A stretch of 64,000 nucleotides of DNA from an uncultured Maribacter sp. (GCF_947496775.1 NZ_CANMDU010000006.1:62001-126000), one strand, 5' to 3'; numbered from the stretch's first letter, positions 44,044 to 52,908 are shown. Translations and numbers: made by a program. Notes: a model not told the origin generated them from the sequence alone.

Positions 44044-44096
44044 AATTTTGATTCCATAATAGAGTGAGGAAATTCTATTATGGAATCAAAATTATG
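44041..44096 (-). promoter_or_regulatory. 23-bp perfect hairpin ending at the start codon
   Basis: Positions 44041-44063 and 44074-44096 are perfect inverse complements (23 bp, 10-base loop). On the minus strand the 3' arm ends exactly with the ATG (44043-44041) of the NAD(P)-binding gene. No T tract follows, so it is not a classical terminator. The stem would bury the start codon and the ribosome footprint in the mRNA. Confidence 0.75.
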
Positions 44097-44153
44097 TGGA
44101 TAAAAAATAAAAAAGGAACCCAATAGGACACAAATAGCCCAATAAGACATTTG

Positions 44154-45260
44154 TTATTTACGGAATTCTGAGGGAAGCATGTTATGGCAACTTTCAAAAG
44201 CCTTAGAGAACTTACTAACGTTTTCATAACCAAGCTTAGCAGAAATGTCTTTAATTTTTAAATCTCCTTTTTTAACATACAATAGCGCAAGCTCCATTTT
44301 ATGCTTTTGAAAATATTTAAAAATCGGTGTGCCGAATAATAGTTTAAAGTTCTGTTTTAGCCTAGTAGGAGAAATTTTATATTTCTTAGAAAGAAAATCT
44401 ATTCCAGGGAATTTTGCATATAAGTTATTCATTAGATAATGTTCAATCTTTTGAATTATTATTCTGTTTTTATGAGTTAACTCATTGGAATTGTAATTTT
44501 CCTCTTTCTCTAAAGAATGAAAAAACAAGCTAAAATATTCGTAAGACAGTTTTTTAAGTTCAAAAATATCTGGTCTTCCTGCGTCTTTAAAGCTAGAAAT
44601 TAACCTACTGATTAATGTTTTGAAATCCTTACTATTATAACTATAATTCAAAAATTGCTTTTTATTGTCTTTTAGCAAATTTTTAAAGGCTGTAGATGTT
44701 GTAGACGATTTTAATATATTTTTATTAGCCCAATCCTCGCTAAAATATAGTATGTACATATTTTCGGTAGAATTTTTAAAATGGCAGTTTATAAAATCCG
44801 ATGCGGGCTTAGAAAAAGAAATTGAGTTATTTTCAATTTTAAAATTATTAATCTCATAAGTGTTATCATTAAGCTTGTTTTCTATATTATTTATAGAAAT
44901 AAAATAATAATCCGCTGGTAAAAATGCATCATACACAGGTTTATAGGATACATTATTTTTATAAAACATATCGGATAAAAAAATCCATAGACCTTCTTCT
45001 AACTCCACATAATAAAATTCTCCTTTTACAAATGGGGTATCGGCATGTAGCATTTGTTTTTCCCTATCTCGTTTCATGAACGGCATTTTAGAGCAACTCT
45101 CCACTATTAAAGAAGGAGAGTTAGATAAGTATGATAGATTAAAAAAACCGTTACTATACGTAAAGAAGTATTGTTTAGATAAGTTAAACCAATTGTTTAT
45201 TCTGTCTAGAACCATAACCACATCATAATGAGATTCAAAAATAGACAATGTAAACATCAT
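44154..45260 (-). CDS. AraC-family transcriptional regulator
   Basis: A 368-residue regulator. The C-terminal 110 residues form the AraC DNA-binding domain (IDFLSKKYKISPTRLKQNFKLL, then IKDISAKLGYENVSKFSKAFE and NMLPSEFRK). The N-terminal 250 residues have no recognisable ligand fold but resemble sensing regions of PchR-like regulators. The upstream region (45261-45679) is a long gene-free stretch. The downstream NAD(P)-binding gene is 110 bases away on the same strand, behind the 23-bp hairpin, and is the closest target candidate. Confidence 0.85.
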   Translation of the reverse strand: MMFTLSIFESHYDVVMVLDRINNWFNLSKQYFFTYSNGFFNLSYLSNSPSLIVESCSKMPFMKRDREKQMLHADTPFVKGEFYYVELEEGLWIFLSDMFYKNNVSYKPVYDAFLPADYYFISINNIENKLNDNTYEINNFKIENNSISFSKPASDFINCHFKNSTENMYILYFSEDWANKNILKSSTTSTAFKNLLKDNKKQFLNYSYNSKDFKTLISRLISSFKDAGRPDIFELKKLSYEYFSLFFHSLEKEENYNSNELTHKNRIIIQKIEHYLMNNLYAKFPGIDFLSKKYKISPTRLKQNFKLLFGTPIFKYFQKHKMELALLYVKKGDLKIKDISAKLGYENVSKFSKAFESCHNMLPSEFRK

Positions 45261-45679
45261 TTACAATGGAAAGGGCTAGACTCAAAAAATAGTTTTAATA
45301 AAACTAAAATGTGCTAGAATCTTTTCTTTAAAGAAACCAATCAAGAAATAATTTTGAAACCAATTACTTTGCAACATAGAAAAGGAACGCAATACCTGCG
45401 GCGTGTTTGGTTAATAATATATCTGTTTTCTGGAGTTTTAGAAATTCTTAAAATCTCTGAAATAATCACGGCTATTGAGAAAGTGCTATAAAAAAACAAA
45501 AATATTTTCTGATTGTGTTAAAGAAACTGTCGCAAGTAGAGTTTTAACTCTTGCTTAAAGAAGTGAGAAATCTAGTATAATAGAATTGGCATTCTTAAAA
45601 ATAAAGATATTACATATACGATAGAGTTAGGTAATAAATGAGCATTTTTCACGTTTAGAAACACTTAAAACCTAACCAA
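45261..45679. other. 419-base gene-free stretch between divergent genes
   Basis: It separates the AraC gene (minus) from the LRR pseudogene (plus) and must hold both promoters. One small hairpin is visible around 45536-45555 (AGAGTT-TT-AACTCT with a bulged outer GCAAG/TTGC extension). I see no other gene or repeat. Confidence 0.55.
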
Positions 45680-47158
45680 ATGAAAAAAACCGTTAATTTT
45701 ACAGCAAGTTTATTGTTTCTAGCATTTTCCACATTTTTTGTATCATGTGAAAAAGAAGAAAGTAATAATGATTCAAAAGAAGTTACCCAATTACTCCCTA
45801 TAAAAATTGTAACTCCTGATGATTCTTCTAATTCGGGAAATTTATTAGTTTACGGCCCTGATGGGTATTATACAACCCATAATGAACTTACTTATAACAA
45901 AACTATTGAAATAGAGGAAGATTTAAGTTCTTCTGGCACGTATACTTTTGAGATAGAAGATTCTAATCATGGGAAGATAAAAATGTATGCGACCAAAGCC
46001 GAGCTTAAAAATTATACATTAGAAAACCCTTATAATCTTTATTTTGAACATTATAAAAATCAAAAAATTGCAGTCTTAAAAGTCAACTCTAATAGACAAG
46101 GAAACAATCAAAGAAATTTTATAGATCTAACAGTTACACAAGAAAAATATGGTTCTTTATATCATATTGATTGGGGAGATGGCACAGAGGAAATAGCAGA
46201 ATCTCCATTGGACATTGAATCTCCTAATGATAGAATAGAGCATCGATACGACTCCCCAGGAGAGTACGAAATAACCTTAAGTACGACAAATACAAAAGAG
46301 GTAACAAAACTTAATTTACAAATAACAGGAAATGGTTCGGGAGATAAAATACAATCCTTAGAATTAGAAGAACTCTCTAATTTAACATCATAAAACTTGG
46401 GTGATAGTACTATGGAAAGCATAGATGATATCATTAAACAATATCCGGGTTTACAAGAATTAAGTGCCAGGTTTGGGTCTTTAAAATCTATTAATTTATC
46501 TAACAATTCTTTATTAAAGCTACTAATTATTAGTGGAGACTATAAAACAGAAATAAAAGGACTTTCTAGTTTACCAGGATTAGAATTCTTAGGTATAACT
46601 GGTACTCTAGAAGAATTTAACCCATCACTACATCCTGAACTAGTTAGATTAAGTATAAAGGGGCATAAAATGAATACAATTGATGTTTCTAACAATACAA
46701 AACTAACTGCTCTATTCTTACAGAGTAATAACTTAAAAGAAATATCACTTAATTCTAATGTAAATCTAGAAAGCTTATACATTCTAAATAATGATTTAGT
46801 AACAATAGATTTATCTAATAACAAAGAAATTGAATACTTAAATTTGTACGCAAATTATATAGAAGAATTAGATATTACGAAACAAGAAAAATTAAAATAT
46901 TTGGATGTTTCTTCTACTTTTCTAAGAAAACTTACAGCGCCTATTAGTTTAGATTATTTAGAAGAAATACATTTAGAAAAAGCGAGGTTTTTAGATGAGG
47001 AAGAATTATTAGATGCCGTTTTTAAAGGCCAAGAAAATAATTCTAAACAAAACGGAAAAATAAAATTCAACGAATTTGCTGTTATTTTAGATAGGCAAAT
47101 TGTTGAATTACAAAAACTTAAAGAAGAATATTCTTGGAACATTAATATACCCGAATAG
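45680..47158 (+). pseudogene. PKD/leucine-rich-repeat lipoprotein gene interrupted by one in-frame TAA
   Basis: The first part (45680-46393, 237 codons) is a lipoprotein (FSTFFVSCEKE) ending in a PKD-like domain (YHIDWGDGTEEI, HRYDSPGEYEITLSTTN) and the start of leucine-rich repeats. It stops at TAA (46391-46393). Translation in the very same frame continues from the next codon to 47158 with more repeats (LKSINLSNNSLLKLLIISG, MNTIDVSNNTKLTALFLQS, LVTIDLSNNKEIEYLNLYA). The interrupted repeat would read LSNLTS-x-NLGD, where x is leucine in the consensus; TTA to TAA is a one-base change. The gene is therefore a fresh nonsense pseudogene, a sequencing error or, less likely, a site of readthrough. 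Confidence 0.85.
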
Positions 47159-47201
47159 GATAAAAGCAGAGCATACCCAAAGAAAGCTATATAATGTAAC
47201 T

Positions 47202-47257
47202 TTAACCAGATTTTGAAAAAACTTTAATTATTTTTGCGTTTTTCCAAATCTGGTTAA
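47202..47257. promoter_or_regulatory. Promoter of pldA framed by a 12-bp inverted repeat
   Basis: TATTTTTG (47229-47236) matches TAnnTTTG, 29 bases before the pldA ATG. It lies in the 32-base gap between TTAACCAGATTT (47202-47213) and AAATCTGGTTAA (47246-47257), which are perfect inverse complements. The arms would sit near -33 and just after the start point, a layout suited to a repressor dimer pair or DNA loop. Confidence 0.6.
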
Positions 47258-47264
47258 CGACTTT

Positions 47265-48158
47265 ATGAAAGTATTTTGCTCCCTATTCTTATTCTTTTTT
47301 GCTATTGTTTGCTCTTTTGGACAAAGTTTAATTCAAGATCCGGGAGGTAAACTTTCTCAACGTTGGCAAATTCAAGATGATACCACCAAGCTTTTTAAAA
47401 TTGTTCCTTATAAACCAGTTTATTTTTTAGTAGCCAATTACACATCCAATATAAATAAGCAACCTACTAGTAGTAATCCTCTTAATTCGGCCGCTCAATC
47501 ATATGATTATTTAGATACTGAATTTAAATTTCAAATAAGCTTTAAAGCAAGAGTCGCTAAAAATTTATTCGGTAATAAATTAGGTGGAGATTTATGGGCA
47601 GGTTATACACAATCTTCTAGATGGCAACTATATAGCAGCGATATATCTAGACCATTTAGAGAAACTAATTATGAACCCGAAGTAATTTTTGTACTTCCCG
47701 TGAAATACTCTTTTTTAGGAGTAAAAGGAGTGTATACAGCAATTGGTATAAATCACCAGAGTAATGGTAAAGCTAATCCTTTATCTAGAAGCTGGAATAG
47801 AGTAGTGGCGCAAATAGGGTGGGAGAGCCCTTCTTGGAGTTTTGTTCTTAGTCCATGGTGGCGCATACAAGAAGAAAGTATAGAGGATAATAATCCGAAT
47901 GTTGAGAATTACATAGGTAGGGCAGAACTATTATCTGCATATGCCAAAGGAAGACATAATATTAGTGTATTATTACGCCATTCTCTACGTGCAGGAAATA
48001 ACAATAAGGGTAGTGCTAAAATAGATTATGCTGTAAGGGTTTTTGATCTTTTAGAAGTACATGCCCAATTATTCTATGGATACGGAGAAAGCCTTATAGA
48101 CTATAACCATAAACAAACTACTTTTGGATTAGGAGTTTCCCTTTTGCAATGGAAATAG
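47265..48158 (+). CDS. pldA: Outer-membrane phospholipase A (PldA)
   Basis: A 297-residue outer-membrane barrel with a signal peptide (cleavage near SFGQ, residue 20). The catalytic set of PldA is present with exact spacing: H164 and S166 in GINHQSNGKA and N178 in SRSWNRV (E. coli H142, S144 and N156 have the same 2 and 12 residue gaps). It cleaves acyl chains from phospholipids that reach the outer leaflet, guarding membrane asymmetry. Its C-terminus ends in the aromatic strand QTTFGLGVSLLQW. It has its own promoter-like box framed by an inverted repeat. Confidence 0.92.
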   Translation: MKVFCSLFLFFFAIVCSFGQSLIQDPGGKLSQRWQIQDDTTKLFKIVPYKPVYFLVANYTSNINKQPTSSNPLNSAAQSYDYLDTEFKFQISFKARVAKNLFGNKLGGDLWAGYTQSSRWQLYSSDISRPFRETNYEPEVIFVLPVKYSFLGVKGVYTAIGINHQSNGKANPLSRSWNRVVAQIGWESPSWSFVLSPWWRIQEESIEDNNPNVENYIGRAELLSAYAKGRHNISVLLRHSLRAGNNNKGSAKIDYAVRVFDLLEVHAQLFYGYGESLIDYNHKQTTFGLGVSLLQWK

Positions 48159-48230
48159 TATAAGTTATTAATTTGAGTATCCTATACGCTATCTTAAATA
48201 CAGATTCCTAAACAATAAGACGGAATATAC

Positions 48231-48512
48231 TTATGTTAGATTAACGATAAGAATAATTATGCTGCACAAGATGCTAGCTATAAGTAAATTAAAGCTAGTT
48301 TTAGGTTTTAGTTGTGCGAGGATAGCTGCATTATATCCCATGCAAAAAACAATTACTAAAAACAATTGTGTCATCTCGGAAATGGCGACACCTCCTTTTA
48401 GTACATACATCGCCGCAATAGAACCTAAACAACTTTGCCCTATTATACCAATGGCTGTATACCCAGTTAAACCTTTCGTATATTCTGCTAAATAATTATT
48501 ATAAAATTTCAT
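48231..48512 (-). CDS. Small three-helix membrane protein
   Basis: A 93-residue inner-membrane protein with three hydrophobic spans (about 16-39, 47-66 and 72-92). No family is recognised. It follows the globin gene by 16 bases and is probably the last gene of the cupin-globin-membrane protein operon regulated by the Rrf2 protein. In other flavobacteria small membrane proteins lie near group III globins, but the role is unknown. Confidence 0.75.
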   Translation of the reverse strand: MKFYNNYLAEYTKGLTGYTAIGIIGQSCLGSIAAMYVLKGGVAISEMTQLFLVIVFCMGYNAAILAQLKPKTSFNLLIASILCSIIILIVNLT

Positions 48513-48528
48513 AGTATATCTTTTTAAT

Positions 48529-48924
48529 TTATGAAGAGTCTCTAAAACTACAAATGGCGTTAAATTGACCCATAGCCATTTTTTTAACTGCTTTTTTTGC
48601 TCTATCGGCTAATGTGCCTTTGTATAAACTATCTATTGTAGAATGCCATAATCCAATCCATTGCTCAAAATGATAGGGAGCAATGGAATAATTTAAACTT
48701 TTGTCTACAATTCGGTGTGCCATGGTTGGGTTCCCCTTAAAACATATGTCTCCCAAAAGAGCCGTTACCCAAAAATCAGTAAGTTTCTCTAGATGTGCTG
48801 GCCACTGTTCCTCTTTAATATGACTATTAAAGATGGGGCCTAGTAACTGATTTTTTCTTATACTTTCATAAAAAGTATACACCAAAACACGAATATCTTC
48901 CCTATGCTCTATATCTGTTATCAT
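48529..48924 (-). CDS. Group III truncated haemoglobin
   Basis: A 131-residue truncated haemoglobin of group III. Visible features are VLVYTFYESIRKNQLLGPIF in the B/C helices, EEQWPAHLEKLTDFWVTALLG around the E helix, the F-helix proximal histidine in PTMAHRIV, and the G/H helices FEQWIGLWHSTIDSLYKG. Group III globins bind O2, CO and NO and are often linked to microaerobic or nitrosative stress. It sits 6 bases after the cupin gene in the minus-strand operon next to an Fe-S Rrf2 regulator, which supports an NO- or oxygen-related role. Confidence 0.9.
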   Translation of the reverse strand: MITDIEHREDIRVLVYTFYESIRKNQLLGPIFNSHIKEEQWPAHLEKLTDFWVTALLGDICFKGNPTMAHRIVDKSLNYSIAPYHFEQWIGLWHSTIDSLYKGTLADRAKKAVKKMAMGQFNAICSFRDSS

Positions 48925-48930
48925 GTATTT

Positions 48931-49272
48931 TTATGCTATAACATGGTTTACCCGTTCTATTTTGTCTAACACGGAAATAGACAAGCGAATAATGCTTTCT
49001 TGTATGCAAGATAAATCGTGAGGTACATTAGCCTCTAAAGCTATCATATCTCCTTTTTTTAATATTCGTTTATTTCCTTCAACACCGAAATGAATCTCTC
49101 CTTCAAACATTTCAATAATAATTGGGTAGGGAGCCTTGTGCTCTTTCATTAATTGCCCTTTTTTCATTACTATCCGTACTTCTTTAGTATTGGCCGTTTT
49201 TAATAGAACCGAAACAGTAGGTTTATCGTTTTCTTGGTATGTAATATTCTCTAATAATGATGCTGTATTCAT
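48931..49272 (-). CDS. Cupin-domain protein
   Basis: A 113-residue single-domain cupin. It shows the beta-barrel pattern VRIVMKKGQLMKEHKAPYPI (first cupin motif, with histidine in KEHKAP) and EGEIHFGVEGNKRILKKGDMIALEANVPHDL (second motif with its histidine). Such small cupins bind metal and may be dioxygenases or sensors. In this position, the first gene of a cupin-globin operon facing an Rrf2 regulator, it recalls cupins of denitrification and NO-response loci. The substrate is unknown. Confidence 0.88.
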   Translation of the reverse strand: MNTASLLENITYQENDKPTVSVLLKTANTKEVRIVMKKGQLMKEHKAPYPIIIEMFEGEIHFGVEGNKRILKKGDMIALEANVPHDLSCIQESIIRLSISVLDKIERVNHVIA

Positions 49273-49487
49273 AATGCAATTGTTTTATTATTCTCATCTA
49301 ATTTTTAAAGCTCTATTGTTTCATTTTTTTTAGCATTATTCCCTATCCTAAACAAAGCTTGGTACTTATTTTAAAGACTTTAAGATTTAACCCAGACGCT
49401 ATAAAACGTATGGCACCGACAAAGGCAAACCATGTAAACTCGGTTATAAGTTGTATTTTCAATATAAATTATAAAAGGGTCTTTTTG

Positions 49488-49505
49488 TCCGTTATAAAAA
49501 TAAAT
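49488..49505. repeat. Shared 18-base box, copy 1
   Basis: TCCGTTATAAAAATAAAT differs from the box at 49999-50016 (TCCGTTATAAAAATGAAT) at one position. The two copies bracket the Rrf2 gene, so each could serve as an Rrf2 operator: this one for the cupin-globin operon, the other for the regulator itself. Confidence 0.5.
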
Positions 49506-49508
49506 ATT

Positions 49509-49943
49509 TTACCTTTTTAAGAAAAAATGCTCCGTATCCATATCTTCAACCAATGTCTTTAAGGTTGTGGTTTCTAGCATACTTCTAAGCTTACTCCTAA
49601 TCTCAACAAATTTAAAGTGTAAGGGGCAAGGAGAGTTTTCATTACATTCCGATAGTCCCAAACCGCAACCAGTATAAATAGTATCCCCATCTAATACTTT
49701 TACTACATCACTTAATTTAATAGATTTCATTTTATCATTTTCTATAACAAAACCACCATAAGGTCCTTTTATAGATTTTATAATGTTATTCCGTGTAAGT
49801 TGCTGTAATACCTTAGCAGTGAAGGCTTGTGGTGAATTTATGGCCTCCGATATATGGACTAAACTTACTTTAACCTCCTGCGCACTTTGTTGCGCAATAT
49901 AAATTATTGCTCTAAGTCCGTATTCGCACGCTTTTGAAAACAT
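49509..49943 (-). CDS. Rrf2-family Fe-S transcriptional regulator (NsrR/IscR-like)
   Basis: A 144-residue Rrf2 regulator. The winged helix is at residues 1-75 (ACEYGLRAIIYIAQ, VSLVHISEAINSPQAFTAKVLQ, GPYGGFVIEND). Three cysteines, C93, C100 and C106 (CGLGLSECNENSPC), are placed as in NsrR/IscR to hold an iron-sulfur cluster, making it a sensor of NO or Fe-S status. It lies upstream of the cupin-globin-membrane protein operon on the same strand. Identical boxes on both sides suggest autoregulation plus control of that operon. NO sensing is inferred from the globin and cupin neighbours. Confidence 0.92.
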   Translation of the reverse strand: MFSKACEYGLRAIIYIAQQSAQEVKVSLVHISEAINSPQAFTAKVLQQLTRNNIIKSIKGPYGGFVIENDKMKSIKLSDVVKVLDGDTIYTGCGLGLSECNENSPCPLHFKFVEIRSKLRSMLETTTLKTLVEDMDTEHFFLKR

Positions 49944-49959
49944 AGTCTCTATATTTATG

Positions 49960-49999
49960 AGACAAATTTATGGCATAATTACATACAAGACAAATTTAT
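49960..49999 (-). promoter_or_regulatory. Rrf2 gene promoter region with a tandem 12-base repeat
   Basis: AGACAAATTTAT occurs twice, at 49960-49971 and 49988-49999, 28 bases apart. Each contains the minus-strand -7 box TAAATTTG (CAAATTTA on the plus strand; 49963-49970 and 49991-49998). Either tandem promoters or a tandem operator is possible. Box copy 2 (49999-50016) follows at once. Confidence 0.55.
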
Positions 50000-50016
50000 C
50001 CGTTATAAAAATGAAT
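49999..50016. repeat. Shared 18-base box, copy 2
   Basis: See the box at 49488-49505: 17 of 18 bases match and the orientation is the same. It lies 56-73 bases upstream of the Rrf2 start codon. Confidence 0.5.
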
Positions 50017-50161
50017 TTTTGGAAAGACCATAAAAGAAAAAATAGATTTTTACTAGTAATTTTGGCGAATAAAGCCCAACGGTTTTCCAATGGTATGAAT
50101 CACCAATAGTTTTTTAAATAAATCTATTTTATTGTTCTTAACCACTATACTAGCAACATAA

Positions 50162-50872
50162 CTAAAACTCGTTCATTACTAATTTTTTGGCCTTCATATC
50201 CTTTTGCCAACCATCAGGAAAAATACCTGATCCATTAGCCGTAATGGCTTGCATTTGTTGCATAACTTGTTTTTGAATACCCATGGGTAATTCATAAAAT
50301 GAAGCATCTACTTTTGTATTTCGCTCCGAATCCAAAGTGCCATTTTGATGGCGTATTCCACTCTTTCTGGTTCCTTGAAACACCATAATTTTTATGCGAC
50401 CATCATCAGTACCATTATTCCCATAGCTACCATATATTAGTATTGGGTCTATTGTGCCATTTCCATCATAATCTTTCAAAGCAAAAAACTTCGTCCAATA
50501 CGCAATTGAAAATTCTTCTGACACTTCATTAGTTCCAATAAAATCGGTTAAGGTTCTTTTAAGTTCCAATTGTTCATCTTTTAAATCAAAGAAATAAGCT
50601 TTTATAGAATCATTATACACATGTTTATTCTCTTTAATAAACGCGGTATTTTCTTTTTTTGCAGCGTTTTCTGTCATCAGAAGTAAATGTTGGCCATTTA
50701 CATCTTCATAACGATAAGCTCTATAAACCCTAAATGTAATGTTATGCTTCTTTTTTACTTCTAAGGAAAAAATGGTATCGATTTCATTTTTAGAAAGTTG
50801 AACGCTATAAAGAGTAGTTTTTTGTCCGTAGGTTATAGCCATTCCAAAAAATAAAAATAGTAGTTTATACAT
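50162..50872 (-). CDS. M949_RS01915-family surface polysaccharide-associated protein
   Basis: A 236-residue exported protein (signal peptide to about residue 16, AITYGQ). It follows the layout of the M949_RS01915 family seen in Flavobacteriaceae and linked by mutation in Riemerella to surface polysaccharide. Landmarks are RVYRAYRYEDVNGQHLLLMTE, the calcium-loop-like DYDGNGTIDPILIYG and FPDGWQKDMKAKKL. The DxDxNxTxDP segment resembles a calcium-binding loop. Its biochemical role is unknown. It is monocistronic, with a small hairpin in its 5' region at 50943-50966. Confidence 0.65.
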   Translation of the reverse strand: MYKLLFLFFGMAITYGQKTTLYSVQLSKNEIDTIFSLEVKKKHNITFRVYRAYRYEDVNGQHLLLMTENAAKKENTAFIKENKHVYNDSIKAYFFDLKDEQLELKRTLTDFIGTNEVSEEFSIAYWTKFFALKDYDGNGTIDPILIYGSYGNNGTDDGRIKIMVFQGTRKSGIRHQNGTLDSERNTKVDASFYELPMGIQKQVMQQMQAITANGSGIFPDGWQKDMKAKKLVMNEF

Positions 50873-51175
50873 AATTATAATTTGTTTTTAGAGTCTAGTA
50901 AGTATTCTTTGTAAATGTATAGCAAATAAATGTTTTATAACGGGCTATATATTGGGAAATATAGCCACGGTTTTCAGGTGTTTTTCGTTACCATTTTGTT
51001 CTATTTTTAATAGTATTAGATTCGATTATGGTAAGAATCTGTAGTAGCTGGGTTCCTTAAAGAAGGCTTACTATATGTTAATACAAAGAAGAATAAATCC
51101 CGGAATATTAATTCTAGGATAGATTACTAAACTAATAAATAATATACCATATAATAAATTTTAACAAAAACCTCC
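50873..51175. other. 303-base gene-free stretch with one hairpin
   Basis: GGCTATAT (50943-50950) and ATATAGCC (50959-50966) form a perfect 8-bp stem with an 8-base loop, about 70 bases before the downstream minus-strand start. Otherwise I see only AT-rich sequence. Confidence 0.55.
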
Positions 51176-51829
51176 TTATAATAAGTAGCCAATCGAGAAG
51201 AGGAAATAGGAATCTTTACCATTAATGTCTATAACCGAAACAATTGGTGCATTTCGATACGGGTCCGTAATTCCATGAAAATAGCGAAGATTGAAAACGA
51301 AAGAATCCATATAATATGCTGATAACCCCAGTTGAGCGAATACATTAATAGAAATTACTTCGTTTCTAGTGTCAAATTCCAAGTAAAAAGGTTCTACCAA
51401 AAGCGGGTCAATTCTAAATTCATCACTTATATCATCAACAGGTTTGTATTCATACAATATCGAAACAGAAGGCCCTGCGTTAATTCCTAATTTAAAGTTA
51501 TCGTTCTCAAAAAAAGAATAATTGTAGAAAGCATTTACAATAGGATTGGTCATACTAAACTTAGCTTCTTTAGGTTCTCCTAACTCATCATCTCGACCAA
51601 GAAATGTAACAAAGTTTTTGCTAACACCAATCTCTACTTGCAATTCAGATTTTTCATTAAAGTCAAGTGTATTAATTATACCCAAGTAATATCCAATTCC
51701 TGATTTAGAAGAAAGTAAATCGGTCTTAGTAGAATAGTTACTCACACCAGCAACAAAACCAGTTTTGCCATGTTGACAATAACTTAAAGTAGAAATTAAG
51801 AGAGCTAAAACAATAATTTTATTTTTCAT
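51176..51829 (-). CDS. PorT-like outer-membrane beta-barrel protein
   Basis: A 217-residue exported protein (signal peptide to about residue 18, LSYCQ). It has the repeating strand pattern of small Bacteroidota outer-membrane barrels (KTGFVAGVSNYSTKTDLLSS, NEKSELQVEIGVSKNF, NDNFKLGINAGPSVSILYEY, LQLGLSAYYMDSFVFNLRYF) and ends in an aromatic strand. It could be an 8-strand barrel. No specific function can be stated. It is divergent from the lipoprotein gene at 51884 across only 54 bases, so the two may share a regulatory region. Confidence 0.78.
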   Translation of the reverse strand: MKNKIIVLALLISTLSYCQHGKTGFVAGVSNYSTKTDLLSSKSGIGYYLGIINTLDFNEKSELQVEIGVSKNFVTFLGRDDELGEPKEAKFSMTNPIVNAFYNYSFFENDNFKLGINAGPSVSILYEYKPVDDISDEFRIDPLLVEPFYLEFDTRNEVISINVFAQLGLSAYYMDSFVFNLRYFHGITDPYRNAPIVSVIDINGKDSYFLFSIGYLL

Positions 51830-51883
51830 ACGTAATAGTTAACGAGCATTTTCTGTTACTATTGTTTTAAATAAAAATGTCGA

Positions 51884-52666
51884 ATGAATAAAATATTGTT
51901 ATTGCTTATTTGCGTTATTTCTCTGAGTTGCGAAATAGAAAATTACAGTTATTTTAAACCAATAATGATTACTAATGAGCCAGAAAGTGTACTTACTAAC
52001 AGTGTAACACTAGGAGGTAGGGTATTGGGTGAGGGCGGAAAAAAAGTAACAGAGTATGGAATTGTTTGGGGAGAAGAGTTGCCCTTAGATATTAATTTGA
52101 ATAAGGTTATAGAAGGTTCTAGAATAGGAAGTTTTTCTAAAAACTATAATTTTTTTAAAGCAAACACCACGTATTACTATGCAGCATATGGCATAAACGA
52201 TGAAGGAGTTTCATATGGCGAAATTTTTGATTTTAAAACCACCGCAGAGCCAAGTTGTACACCGTTAAATGAAAATTATCTTGATTTTTGGGGCTTTCCA
52301 AGAAATGTATCTTATGTAAAATCAACAACAAATACTTACTTTGGTTATGGAAATTTGGCTTTTATTTTAGATACGGATAGGGGAGCAAGAATGGAAATAG
52401 CATTTAATGAAGTAAATGGGGAACTTCCATTAACGGGAGAATATAATACTGTCAGAGAATTCAATAATCAATCTACCAAATCAAATGGAGAGGTTCGTAT
52501 TAATATTACTGACTTTAGCTATAACTCAATAGGCGGAGGAGATTCAAATTTAGATCAAAAACTATATATTGAAAATAAAGATGGCGTAATAACATTTATA
52601 TTTTGTGATTTTGAATTTAGAAGTAATTCTTTTATCAATGGAAAATTTACTTACCTAATAAAATAG
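51884..52666 (+). CDS. Lipoprotein with fibronectin type III-like domain
   Basis: A 260-residue lipoprotein (LLLICVISLSCEI, lipid cysteine 16). Residues about 28-115 resemble a fibronectin type III-like domain (VTLGGRVLGEGGKKVTEYGI, NYNFFKANTTYYYAAYGIND). The C-terminal 140 residues (YFGYGNLAFILDTDRGARME ... ENKDGVITFIFCDFEFRSNS) are a beta-rich region without assigned family. It would sit on the cell surface or in the periplasm. It is divergent from the barrel gene at 51176-51829. No function is known. Confidence 0.78.
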   Translation: MNKILLLLICVISLSCEIENYSYFKPIMITNEPESVLTNSVTLGGRVLGEGGKKVTEYGIVWGEELPLDINLNKVIEGSRIGSFSKNYNFFKANTTYYYAAYGINDEGVSYGEIFDFKTTAEPSCTPLNENYLDFWGFPRNVSYVKSTTNTYFGYGNLAFILDTDRGARMEIAFNEVNGELPLTGEYNTVREFNNQSTKSNGEVRINITDFSYNSIGGGDSNLDQKLYIENKDGVITFIFCDFEFRSNSFINGKFTYLIK

Positions 52667-52908
52667 AATTGGCTTATTTTAAGTAATACGTCATGTATTT
52701 CTAATATAACTGCTGGAATATTCTTTCAACATTTTAAAACTGTAACAAGGAATAGCTTAATCTCCATACAAATACACCAAGGGGACAATACTTTTAAAAA
52801 ATTCTGTTCTCCTAACTCTTAAATAATATTTACACTGACGAAATTATCATTTCGACAGCTTTTACCAAGCTTTTCATCTTATTTAGAGCATAATTTAAAT
52901 AAAACATT

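Noticed and set aside
44041-44096. Rho-independent terminator of the AraC gene
   Set aside because: No T tract follows the stem on the minus strand and the stem runs into a start codon; regulation of translation fits better.
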